Assembly (NCBI GenBank): GCA_022432975.1
Contig: CM039503.1
Coordinates: 42,755,869 to 42,819,868 of the forward strand
DNA length: 64,000 nt
Direction of reading: 5' to 3'
Source: Begonia masoniana
Taxonomy: Eukaryota; Streptophyta; Magnoliopsida; Cucurbitales; Begoniaceae
Shown here: positions 22,974 to 32,967 of the stretch, one piece after another
Layout of the letters: each line of letters opens with the position of its first letter
Position numbering within the stretch: the stretch's first letter is position 1
Program-made: the position numbers and the translations under genes
The notes under the pieces: generated by a model
Databases searched by the model: none
The model's input: the letters and a program-made list of their open reading frames with translations, nothing else
What the model was told of the DNA's origin: nothing

Positions 22974-24222
22974 TGTAGGATCGTGATTGTCTAAGAGGGG
23001 GGGGGTGAATTAGAAATTTCTTAATCTAATCGATTTTAGATATGCAAGTTAGGTTTATCTTTTCTTATCACTTCTTTTGTGATATTGTACTAGGAAAGAA
23101 AACAATATTAAACAAATAAAAGTAGGAGTGAGAGAGAGAGATTGACACAAGTACTTTTACGTAGTTCGGCCAAAACCTGCCTACGTCCACGCTTCAAGGT
23201 TTCCCCTTGAAGATCCTTAACTTCTCCTCAACGAGAATTCCAGATCGAACTTCACGGGCGTCGATCTACAGCCTTACAACTCTGGATTGAACTTCACGGG
23301 CATCAATCCACTGCCTTTAAGATTTTACAGATTTGAATAGTTGAGCACAAAAGCTACACTCTCTCAAAACAGAATCTCAAGTTTAAGAGTAGAGATGTGT
23401 AGGAAATTGCAGAGTATTACAAAGCTTTTTGCGTGTTAGGGTTCAAAGAGGATTTTTGTAAAAAGTTTTTCCCTCGAGCTACTGTTCTTTCTTTTATACT
23501 CTTGTCTTTAATCTGCTTCGCGTCTGTAATCTTCTTTAAAAAATATGACCGTTGTGAGTAGTCCGTACGCAGAAAAATAGCCGTTTGAATTCTGGTGTCA
23601 CTATCGCTCGCGGTCTTTAAAGTCTGGCATTGAGACTTTGGACGATTAAGCTTTGCTTTGGTTTGAATACTTTGGATGATGAAGCTATGGACAAGTACTT
23701 TGGACAATGATGCTGTGGACAAGTACTTTGGACGACAGCGTTTCTCTTTTAAACTGTGGACTACAGCGTCTTTCTTTTAAGCGTAGACGATAGTGTCTTT
23801 CCTTTGAGCGTGGACGACTGCGTCTTCCTTTTGAGCGTGGACGACAGCGTCTTTCCTTTGAGCGTGGACGACTGCGTCTTTACTATTCTGTCTTCGCCGT
23901 GGACGATTGATTTTGACTGAAGTCACCTGACTTTCACGTGATACTTTGGACGATTGATTTCCACAGACTACTTCGTTTATTTCTGTTTTCTTTCACGTGG
24001 ATGATTGATTCTACAGACTATTAACACTTAGCCAAAATTGTTAGAAAACATAATACCATTTTCAAGGGCATTTCCAGATAAATACAATTTATATCATAAT
24101 TCAATTATACAGTCTATGTATTTCAAATTAATCATCAGTTCACCAATATCATGTTAATTATAATAATCCAGATTAAACATAATCATCAAAAATATAGTTA
24201 CTTAAACGCATTTAAGCTAACA
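22974..24222 (-). repeat. Copia-1 5' LTR
   Basis: 1249 bp, TGTAGGATCGTG to CTAACA in plus orientation. It is preceded on the left by the priming site complement (CTTTGATACCAAT). It carries the GTGGACGAC array at about 23625-24010, including CACGTGGATGATTG and repeated GTACTTTGGAC words. Confidence 0.9.
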
Positions 24223-24227
24223 ATGAT

Positions 24228-25336
24228 ATGGAATGAATTGCATAGAAACCCATTTTAGGATGCTTGGTGTCTGGATAGTGTAAATACTAATGTTGATGAA
24301 ATGACAATTGATGTTTTAATGTTTCTGGAAGTTTTGAGTGAATGATGTGTAGGTACAGGGGAAAGAATATGAAGGCAGCTCTCCGGACAAAATCCAAAGA
24401 GCTAGCTGATCGATCGCCAGGAAGGGGCGATTGATCGGGTAATACATGGTTTAAAGTCGAGATTTTATAAGTTTTTAGTAGTCGTCCAAAGTATGGACGT
24501 CGTTTAGAGTAAGTGGATGAGTCATCGTCCAAAGTTAGGGACGAGTCCAAAGCTGGAGACAATGAAGTCACGTGGACTGTGGACGATAAAATCACGTGGT
24601 CTGTGGACATTAAGTTTAAGTAAGTCTATGGACGTTAGTCTGTGGACGATGATTTTATGTAGCCTGTGGACAATAAAGTCACGTGAACTAGGGATGATGA
24701 AGTCACGTGGTCCGTGGATGAAAAGTCTAAGTAAATCTGTGGACGATGAGTTTATGTAGCCCGTGGACAATGAAGTTACGTGGACTGGGGACGATGAAGT
24801 CACGTGGTCTGTGGACGAAAAGTCTAAGTAAGTCTGTGGACGATAAAGTTCAGTTAAGTGTTTCTGTAAGAAAGTCATCATCCACGTCCAAAGTATTCTG
24901 TCTTCTGTCTCCGTCGTTCACGCTGTCTTCTGTTTCTGTTATCCATTCTTGTCTGTTATAACATTGACTCCTACTCTACCATTCGTCCAAACCCGATAAA
25001 GAGAATCAGCTACCCCTACTATTTAAATTGAAGAAATCCGCGAAGAAAAAGACTATTCTTTCAATGAAACCCGATAGGAAGAGTTGACTTTATTGTTCCT
25101 TTGACGAAACCTGAGACGAATTGTTATAGACGTTGACCGAAGCCTTTGTTTTATTATTTTATCACTGTTATACCAAGGTTTAATTTAATATGAGATTGTA
25201 CACATGTGAATAGTCCTCTACTGATTGGGGTTGAACCCCCTTATGCATGCACGATTAAATTACAGAATAAAAGTTTAAATGTCATGTGAATTTTAGGATT
25301 AGTATATAGGTCAAATTTAGTGTCGGGGATGTTACA
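24228..25336 (+). repeat. G1 3' LTR, right part
   Basis: It resumes the LTR exactly where Copia-1 interrupted it and is co-linear with 10480-11598. It contains the partly eroded twin hairpins (about 24379-24440) and the CACGTGGAC array (about 24485-24890), and ends GGGGATGTTACA. Confidence 0.88.
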
Positions 25337-25939
25337 CAACTGATCAGTGCGAGTTGAGATGGACGTGACAAAAGAGTTGTATTCTGCTCCCAAGCCATTT
25401 AGAAAGTATAGCAGCTGATCTTTGTAGTTCACCGGTTCACCAACTGCAGCCAGTGTATTGTATAAACTTCTGAACTTCTGAACATAATTCATGGCGCTAA
25501 GACCGTCCTTGCGAAAGGCTTGCAGAGTTGTGCGAAGTTCTAAGATCCGAGCGAAGGATGTAGCAGAGTAAAGTTGCTCAAGAGCTTCCCAAATCTTGAA
25601 TGTCGAAGAGTATCCAACTAGTTGGCATAGCATTTGCTCATGGACTGAGGCATAAATCCAACTCATTATAAGTCGATTGTACCTTTGTCAAGAGACAAAA
25701 TCTGGGTTGATAAGATGCAAACCCGATTCATCATTTTTTGGCGGACAGAGATGAGATCCGGTGAGTATTTCTTCAAGTCCGTTGGCGATCACTACATTGA
25801 GGATCTGATTTTTCCAGACCAAGAAGTTTGAATCATCAAGCTTAATCGTCAGGGTTTGATTTACAGAGGGAAGGTGAGAGATAGTGGGTAAGGATGAGGG
25901 AGACGAGGATGGAGCATTGGTTGTACTAGAGGAGGCCAT
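25337..25939 (-). pseudogene. Copia-3 gag N-terminal part
   Basis: The ATG at 25939 starts MASSSTTNAPSSSPSSLPT and runs into KLDDSNFLVWKNQILNVVI, the typical beginning of copia gag. A stop near 25688 interrupts it. The frame then continues with the UBN2 domain (IWEALEQLYSATSFARILEL, LQAFRKDGLSAMNYVQKFR, LLYFLNGLGAEYNSFVTSI) to TRTDQL, where G1 is inserted. The frame resumes at 9946. Gag is the particle protein. This copy is split by a 15.4-kb insert and contains stops. Confidence 0.88.
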
Positions 25940-25991
25940 TGTTTCGATTGAGTACAGAGAAAATATAGGAGCTGTTAACGCTCTGATACCA

Positions 25992-26220
25992 TGTTAGGCG
26001 GAGAGGAAGAAAGAGAAAGAAAGGTAAAGTATTGTGAAAAATTGTATTGCATTTCTTGTCTATCAATAATAGTTGTTGATGGCATTTATAGCCTCAATCG
26101 TACATGGAGAGCAGAAAACGACAAATAACAAATGCACAAGAAATGTAAGGAAAATTTACAAAGAGAGAGAATATCAAAAAATCTTAACAACCAGAACGGA
26201 TTTATTTATACGGCTCAACA
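25992..26220 (-). repeat. Copia-3 5' LTR (229 bp)
   Basis: A short LTR, TGTTAGGCGGAG to GGCTCAACA in plus orientation. It follows the priming-site complement CTCTGATACCAT at 25980-25991. The matching 3' LTR is missing because the other end of the element is truncated at 9322. The LTR is unrelated to those of Copia-1 and Copia-2. Confidence 0.8.
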
Positions 26221-26725
26221 AATTTCTTGCGTTGGAACAATTAATTTATCACAAAATTAGCAACCTTGAACTACAAAGGAAGGAATCAGCTTAGTGTTAA
26301 TAAAGAGGGTGAGTTTTAAAAACCTCCATCAAAGTAAATGGGGGAATAACCCCGTAAATCCTATGAATACTTTCTATGAAAGTAGAAATTTTTTAAATTT
26401 TTAATAAAAATTAAAAATTTTATCATCTTCGCTGTGGCATATATCACAATTATAGTACTAATTTCTATGTAATTGACAATGTAACAAAAAAAGAACTTCT
26501 TAAACATAATCAGCCTCTAATAGACCTAGAATCTATCGATGTTGTATGCAGTTTTAGTGTTTCAAGGATTTGGCGAACAAGTGAGAAATTAGAGAGCAAA
26601 GATGTCGAGTCTCACAGGCAAATAGTTTATGAGTGTGAAGAATCAAAGATTTGACAAAAAATATCGTTAAGGTTTCGACTGGAGAGAGGAAATTGTGTGG
26701 AGGGAGCGATTTTGCCCCTATGCTA

Positions 26726-26794
26726 TTATATATTGTCTCTTGAGTAGGAGCCCGGTGTAGAAGAGCGAGCTCCTGCTCCAGAGACAGTATATAA
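26726..26794 (+). other. 26-bp hairpin in block A, copy 2
   Basis: Arms 26726-26751 and 26769-26794. Relative to copy 1 some bases have changed, but pairing is kept, with one mismatch and two possible G-U pairs. No expression evidence is available. Confidence 0.5.
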
Positions 26795-26838
26795 GAGTGA
26801 GATATTGCTACAGTTCCAGTATATACATTGCTTTTGGA

Positions 26839-28044
26839 TAGGGGTGATCGTGGTCCGGTTCGGTCCAGTTTTATGAGAGAATAAGACCGGACCAATATCT
26901 TTCGATTTTTAATTTTTATGACCAGAATATGTTAATTGTTTTTTGAGGATCGGACCAGAATTTCTGGTCAATTCTGGTCCGGTTCTGGCACTTCCCATTA
27001 TGAAATAAATTTTTAAACTTAAAATACAATAATTTATCAAACCAAAAATCAATTATTAGCCAAATCCAACAGAAAACAACAATCTAATAAAGCATAAATC
27101 AACTTAAGCATGAATCAACCCAACAATCTTTTATAAAAGCTGTCTATGTATGAATACAAAGTTCGCAAATTATTTCAATTCCTACAAGCAAGAAAAATCG
27201 CAGCTCTGTCAATGGAGTAAAGGGAGTAATCTGAGATTTTATAACTTATTGAACAGTCTGTACTGTAAAGCAAAATTTTCAGCTGGTATACAAGGGAATA
27301 ACCTGAGGAATGAGACCCACAAAATTGTCAGGAATTGTAAAAAATCAAAAGGACCGAGAACTACATATAGTCTGAGACTCACTTCCTTGTTTTTTAATTC
27401 TACTTTTTTTTTCTAGTTTTAGATTTTTCAACAACAACTCCTTAATCAAGAGTCCTTATCTCATAGATCTAGTCTGAGCAGTGAAATAGAAGTAAGGTTC
27501 TGGGCTTGAGTTTCAATGCATTCAATTTCGATTATATAGTTGGGTTCTAAAAAAAAAGGCTTTTTGATATGAAGCTAGTACAGCCTCAGTCGCGCGTCGA
27601 TCCGACTAGTGGCCGACCTTTGTATGCACATGTCAAGCGAAATACAAAAAGTGAAAGAGGAGAGAGCTTACAGCTTACCACCTTCGTGCTTCGTCATTCA
27701 TGCCTCACGGCAAATTGAAAGAGCAGCGGCGGCCGGCGACTGCGAGAGAGAAGAGAAAGATGGAAGATTGGAATTTAGAAGAAGCGAACTATCTGTCGTT
27801 TGAAGCAGTGAAGCTGAATGGCAGAATGGCCGAATGGGTTAGTAAATTAGCCATTAGGATTATATTGGTCCGGTTCGGTTTTAATGGTTTTGTGTTATTA
27901 AACCCGAAAATCGAACCAAAATATTCGATTTTGATAAAAGAAAACTGAATTTCAATTCTTTGGTGGGCAAAACCGACAAGAACTGGACTAAATATGTCGG
28001 TTTCAGTTCGGTTCTCTGTTCCGATTCGGTTTTGCTCACCCTTA
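26839..28044. mobile_element. hAT-2, duplicate of hAT-1 (1206 bp)
   Basis: Termini TAGGGGTGATCG at 26839 and TGCTCACCCTTA ending at 28044. The target duplication CTTTTGGA is at 26831-26838 and 28045-28052, identical to that of hAT-1. It is a passenger of the block duplication and not a separate insertion. There is no transposase. Confidence 0.85.
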
Positions 28045-28094
28045 CTTTTGGAGCAAAATCCCACTCTCCAATACCGAGCTCCCGCACGAACAAA

Positions 28095-29640
28095 TTTTAA
28101 TAGACATATGGATGACAAAGTTTGTTGTGTTAACGGAGTATAGTTCAAGAGCGATCTTGTTTACGAACATAAATTAAGAGCTAGTTTGTTAATGATCCTA
28201 TAGTTTAAAGATTTTTTTATTAATTACCCTATATTTATTTTATTTAGTATATAATATAAAACATATATTATAAACTAAAATTTGTAAATCTATATTCGTC
28301 ATAAATCCAAACGTTATTTAAAATTCATTTTAAGGAAATTCCGATTTAGCGAACACTATTTTCTAAGATGTTTTCCTACATTAACTCTCACAATTTACCA
28401 ATTTACCGAAAAAGTCACGTATGGTCGAAAGTTAACAAATTATGAGAGTTCAAGTCAATATGCAACATTTTGAACTCGAACAAAGCATGAAAATGGAATA
28501 ATTTTGATATTTCAATGCCTCCCCATCATCCTTCTATCATTTGTTTTTCAAGTGACAAGGAGAATACTTTGATTTTTCTGTCAAATGATGCCCAATAATA
28601 TTAGGCCAGGTAGGACAAAGGCGGAGGCGGAGGCGGAGGATAAAGCTAATCCGACGAGTCCTAATTATCAGTAATTGTTAATTAAGTTATAAAGTCAGTC
28701 CTTAATCCTTCATTAGAATAAAGTCATCAATGATCCTAATCATTCACCAAACAATAAACATGCGTTTCAGAAAGATAAGCATCAATCTGCTAACCATAAA
28801 CGTCAACGTCTCCCCCCTCTTTTCCAAAGATGATCTTGACCGTCCAGATTCCTTGGTCAAAAAGGTCACTTCCATTCTAAGCATGAACCATATCATGCCA
28901 CGTGTCTCAACTACCATGCTCAACGCTCGTTGTCAAAGTCAGGCACCGGAATACAGAATTTGTTGATTGAACATCACCCGCGCCCACGGTTAACCGTTTA
29001 ATCTGCTGCCTTCACCATCAATTCAAACTTCTCTCCTTTCTTCAAGATATTTCCATTTTTTATTAATAAATATATTTTTTAATTTAGAATTAAAATCAAT
29101 TTGAACCCAAAAAATATGTGTTTAATTTGAAATAATTTTTAAACTAAAAATTTAAAAACTAAAATATTAAATTATTCAAAATGTAATAAATCAAATCCTG
29201 ACGAAAGCCGACCACCCTCATTCTCAATTTACACCAAAATCAGGTGGCCAATTTTAATTGAACGCTCTCCCGATTTGTTTAGTGCTTACGTGACACTGGA
29301 CATATTGAGGTCAGAAGGTCGATGTGGGGTAGAGATCTCATGTTCAACGTGCACCGCATGTGATTCGAGACGGTCCCTCGTTCCTTACCTCTCTTTTCAA
29401 GATTCTCGAGAACGAGAGGTCATCGTTCCGGATTGGCCTCCCGTTCTAAAAATTAGGTATGAGGTGGAAAATCACCGCACTACATCAATTATTGCTTGAC
29501 GCATCAGTGAGTATTTTAAGATGATATAGAATAAGAAGGTACACGTACAATTTCTTTTCAAATAATATAAATTGTGACCCACTTTGACCGGTCTTTTCAA
29601 CCTTTATACATGTGCATGACACGTGCTTGCCCAACTTCTT
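28095..29640. other. Host-like intergenic and upstream region of the 29.8-kb gene
   Basis: AT-rich with no transposon ends recognised. A short GGCGGA triple repeat lies at about 28620-28640. Two G-box cores CACGTG are present, at 28899-28904 and 29620-29625 (GACACGTGCT). The short open frames here have no recognisable content. Confidence 0.5.
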
Positions 29641-29646
29641 TATATT
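29620..29646 (+). promoter_or_regulatory. Putative core promoter: G-box and TATA-like site
   Basis: CACGTG at 29620-29625 and TTTATATTG around 29639-29647 lie about 150 bp upstream of the ATG at 29791. The spacing would suit a leader of roughly 110-130 nt. Prediction from sequence only. Confidence 0.35.
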
Positions 29647-29790
29647 GCGTCTTCGCCTTTAGATCTTATCTTGTACAATTCACCCCAATCATTTGCAGTA
29701 AGCTGTTCACTCTCGAGGTTCCTTTTGATTTCTCCGTCGTCAGTCCTTATTCGAGATCTACTCTTCCTCTTTCTTTTCCCCTATCATAAC

Positions 29791-30135
29791 ATGGCCGACA
29801 CGAACAGAAGAAACTCCACCGCAGGTTGTTCAAAGCGCCTGTCTAGCCGGCTCCAGCTCAGAGCTCCGGCGTCGATTCAAATCAACCGGTCTCAGGATTG
29901 GAACGTCGCCATCCCCCTTCTTTCACCCTTGGTGTCTCCCTCCTCGCCGGATCAAATCGAAAAATCGATGGCTGAAAAGAAAGCGACGGAGGAATCCAGA
30001 TCTCAGGAACTAAGGCATCTCCAGCGGCCGGGATCGGAGGCGGAGAAGCCGATCATCTTCAAGAAATGGCAGCATCCGGCCGCTCCATTCTGCTACGAGC
30101 CGACTCCGAGAATACTACCCTTTGTACCGGTGTAG
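29791..30135 (+). CDS. Small conserved plant protein of unknown function (114 aa)
   Basis: A single-exon frame from ATG at 29791 to TAG at 30133-30135. It starts MADTNRRNSTAGCSKRLSSR and continues with LQLRAPASIQI, SQDWNVAIPLLSPL and the C-terminal motif FKKWQHPAAPFCYEPTP, ending PFVPV. From memory this pattern resembles a small family of uncharacterised dicot proteins (At4g14450-like). A basic N terminus, a serine/proline-rich centre and a Lys/Glu-rich stretch are visible, with no membrane segment or known catalytic motif. The upstream in-frame extension lacks an ATG, so the start is set at 29791. The composition (GC-richer, normal codons, no stops) contrasts with the surrounding transposon relics. 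It is the only likely host gene in the window. Confidence 0.75.
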   Translation: MADTNRRNSTAGCSKRLSSRLQLRAPASIQINRSQDWNVAIPLLSPLVSPSSPDQIEKSMAEKKATEESRSQELRHLQRPGSEAEKPIIFKKWQHPAAPFCYEPTPRILPFVPV

Positions 30136-30161
30136 ATCATATTTTTATATAACTAGATTTT

Positions 30162-30167
30162 AATAAA
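30162..30167 (+). terminator. Putative polyadenylation signal AATAAA
   Basis: AATAAA lies 27 bp after the stop codon of the small gene. A TAATAAAATC further on (about 30414-30423) is an alternative. Confidence 0.35.
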
Positions 30168-30865
30168 TTGTAGATTTCAGCTCTAGAGTTTAAAATGCAC
30201 GCGGTTTCACGACTGTACACATTGTCTTTCTTCCTTCTTCGTCTTCGTGTTTCCAGCTGGTTTACTGACTTATGTATATCACTGAGATTGAACATGCTTT
30301 TTCGGTTGATTGTTCTTCGGGAAAATTGGATCTTGCTAACCCATTATTGTTTCTCTGTTTTGTATATTTGGTGATATAATCTCTATAATCCCAAGAACTA
30401 CTGGTTTGACTTTAATAAAATCAGTTTCAGTAGTTTGTCAAAGCTAAGAAATGAAAGGGATAGGTTGTGGAAGATAGATCACTCGTAAGTCATAAGCAAC
30501 CATATACTAGATAGAAGCGAAAACTAGAACTAGACCTGTTGTTTCTGACATCAAAAGTAGACTTAATTTTCAACGACAGTTTCTCATCTTCACCTCGAGA
30601 ACTAGGCCAAAAAGAAGAAGATATATACGATAGGGGTAACGTCAGAGTCACCGACCCAGAAAAAGTATGGTAAAGACGTCACAGTGCGGGCAGATTTCAA
30701 ACCCACTTCCTAATCTATATTCTATTCTCCAAAAGATAAAAATAATTTTCAACTTCAAATTATCAATTTTTTTTAACTCTAACATAAGCTATTAAAAACC
30801 TAACAATTTAAAACTCGACGAACACCTGATAGCCTATCGTTTTACATTTTACAAAGCGAACGGAG
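30168..30865. other. Intergenic DNA after the host-like gene, no gene seen
   Basis: AT-rich, with the remainder of the presumed 3' untranslated region at the left. No transposon ends or coding frames are recognised. Confidence 0.45.
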
Positions 30866-31140
30866 GACCGTTCTCCAAGCACGACCCCTCACTCTATTTA
30901 GCTCGTGCCCCCCGTGTAACACGTGCAAATTATAAAACTGTAGGCTTTGTCCTGAGCACGGCCTCCCGTTCTCTGGCTTGTGATCAATTATTGATCACGG
31001 GTTGGAGAACGCAGGGGCTGAGTGTGGCAAACAGCCCCGCGTTTGATCACAGGCCAGAGAATGCGGGGGGCCGAGTCTGGGGAACAACCCCCCGTTCTCT
31101 AGCACGTGATCAATTATTAATCACGGGCGGGAGAACGTGT
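30866..31140. repeat. Palindrome cluster with GTTCTC/GAGAAC and GTGATCAAT words
   Basis: A perfect 19-bp palindrome (GTGATCAAT, one base, ATTGATCAC) at 30980-30998 is framed by CCGTTCTC (30966) and GGAGAACG (to 31011). A near-perfect copy lies at 31106-31124 with the same frame (31093-31137), and a half copy at about 31042-31063. CCGTTCTC also occurs near 30871. The cluster ends about 120 bp before a MULE-like ATG and may be its terminal or promoter region. Confidence 0.65.
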
Positions 31141-31155
31141 GGCCGATCTCCTTGG

Positions 31156-31786
31156 TTATTTAAGGAGATCAGCCCTTTACTCTCACTGCACACCTTATTA
31201 AAACTCTAAAACCTCGCAAATATTTTCTTGCTCGGGCAAATTTTCTCTGTATTAGCGACGATGATGGATTCTGATTCAAGTCGATCGGTTAATTTAGATG
31301 AGACAACAACTTGTGATGCCGATATGAATTGGTATTCATACGACACGCCTGCATATGGTGATCTTCGAGCATTCAATCACTTAGATGGAAATGAAGAAAT
31401 AGAGCTGTATTTGACCTCCAGAACTCTAGACGATGAGCTTCGAACACCGCTCGTTCCGGGGGATGATGAGGTGGAAAGCATACCGGTAAGAGAAGAAATC
31501 TCAATGAGTTTTTTTTTTTGAACAAAATATAGTTATTTAAAGAAAATTAGAGCGGAAATAGTCGAACATTCTTTGAAAAATAGTTATGTGATCAAATTCA
31601 CCAAAAGTGAAAATCGGCAACTGACGGCTGAGTGTGAAGACAAGTGTGAGTGGCGACTGCATGCTTCTAAGATGCAAGACGAGCATGTGTTTGAAATAAA
31701 GAGTTTGATCGATTGTCATAGCTGTTCGAGGAAAATTGAGAATCGACACGCTAAAACAAAATGGGTGGCAAATCATTATCTGGATA
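31156..31786 (+). pseudogene. Mutator-like (MULE) transposase N-terminal fragment
   Basis: A TATA-like TTATTTAAGG at 31156-31165 precedes an ATG at 31261 that starts MMDSDSSRSVNLDET and stays open to about 31520. After stops, a frame from 31573 reads SYVIKFTKSENRQLTAECED, then CEWRLHASKMQD, HSCSRKIENRHA and TKWVANHYL. This is the DNA-binding domain typical of plant MuDR/MULE transposases, with CxxxxCxW and CHSC residues that would hold zinc. The catalytic domain is absent because the G2 LTR starts right after it, at 31787. The LTR bases supply the stop codon. A second copy of the end of this fragment is at 48187-48323. Confidence 0.75.
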
Positions 31787-32967
31787 TGTAGCACCCGATA
31801 ATTTATCGGCTCGTATTTCGTATCGAATATTGGTGAATTACAATTTATTGAAATAACAAATGTTAGATGAAATGAAGAATAAGTGTAAGATTTAGGTGAG
31901 GAAGAGTGAGTTAGTTGTGAATTTATTTAAGAATGAGATAAGGGTAAAATAGTAAAGTGAGTTAATTAAACAAAAAGTGAAAGAGAGAATAGAAAGCTAT
32001 CCTTCCATCTTCCCTCTCTCTCTCTTCGAACGTTTCTGTAGAAGCTTCCGCTCCGACGATTCTCAGCCGATTTCTATCCAGGTAGATTTCTTTTTAATTT
32101 TTCATGGGTTGTTATTTTTTAGCTAGAGGAAGGAGTTAGGAGTGGATTAGGATGAGTTTTGTGGGAGTTTTGGTTAAGGTTTTGGCGTGAGTTTAGGGTT
32201 GCATGAAATTAGAGTTTCCTTGTTAGTTTTCTTTGATTTTTGGATGTTTAATGATAATTAGAGGATAGTACGGATGAGTAGTTGGATTTTAGGAAGTGGC
32301 TGACAATCTGGAATTTCGAGCATGCAGGGCAGTTTTGTTTTTTGGAAAACAACCGAGCCATTTGCGTTATTTAGTTGAACGATCCAGACCTTTTAGAAAG
32401 TATATATCCTAAGGAGTTCGTAGAGTCTTGAATCGTCTGAAACGGATGAGTGTAAGATTAGTTATGTGATTTATAAGTTTGGCTAAAATCAGTGAGTTTT
32501 AGTGGACTGCTAGTTTCCTTGTGAAAGTTTGATGAATGAGGTTTAGTGCAGGTAAAATTAATATTATGCGTTATGGTTTATAGGTTCGAATGAGTTCCCG
32601 ACGTAGCGTATAAGTACGAGATTAGCTAAGGAGGTCAGGTAAGTAATATATGCTTGTGTGTTGCCTTCGAGCCTACATCACAGTTCGTTAGGAATGTATG
32701 GTTGTGTATGTTTATATGTATTGTATATTTGTGGTGTATGTGGTAGGATGTTTAATTGACATGCATCATGGTTTTTAAAAGTACGCTAGTAGACGAAAAT
32801 GAATTTTTATAGTTTTGATGAGTAGCGTGTTATAGTGTGAAAGGTGACAAATGAAACGGCTAAAAGATACGTAACTAAGAGATGCTATAAACTCCGTGGA
32901 TCCCAGGGACAGTGAGTTGTACTAGGCCGGAGAGTGAAGTGCTGTCAGATGAGCGTGACCACCCAGC

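Larger units (their letters stand above)
14286..24222 (-). mobile_element. Copia-1, full-length Sirevirus-like copia element (9937 bp)
   Basis: It is flanked by a perfect 5-bp target duplication ATGAT (14281-14285 and 24223-24227) inside the G1 3' LTR. LTRs are at 14286-15559 and 22974-24222. On the minus strand the order is 5' LTR, priming site (TTGGTATCAAAGC, complement of about 22960-22972), gag, protease-integrase, reverse transcriptase-RNase H, a third ORF, polypurine tract (complement of 15560-15575) and 3' LTR. An extra ORF after pol is the hallmark of Sireviruses. All ORFs are broken. Confidence 0.92.
9947..25336 (+). mobile_element. G1, gypsy-type LTR element with reduced internal region (contains Copia-1)
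   Basis: The LTRs start TGTAACACCC and end GTTACA. The target duplication is CAGCT (9942-9946) versus CAACT (25337-25341), one base changed. The priming site follows the 5' LTR at 11599 (GTTATGGTATTAGAGC, methionine-tRNA type). The internal region is only about 1.1 kb and contains just the start of gag, so the element could not move by itself. It lies inside the gag gene of Copia-3, and its 3' LTR is split by Copia-1. Confidence 0.85.
26221..28094. repeat. Segmental duplication block A, copy 2
   Basis: Co-linear with 7236-9104. The Copia-3 LTR ends exactly at its left edge, so Copia-3 inserted at or beside this edge of copy 2 only. Scattered substitutions and small indels separate the two copies. 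Confidence 0.9.

Noticed and set aside
29623..29790. Upstream extension of the host-like gene to 170 codons
   Set aside because: The extension has no ATG; it starts at a GTG in the presumed promoter and leader. The ATG at 29791 is the first usable start.
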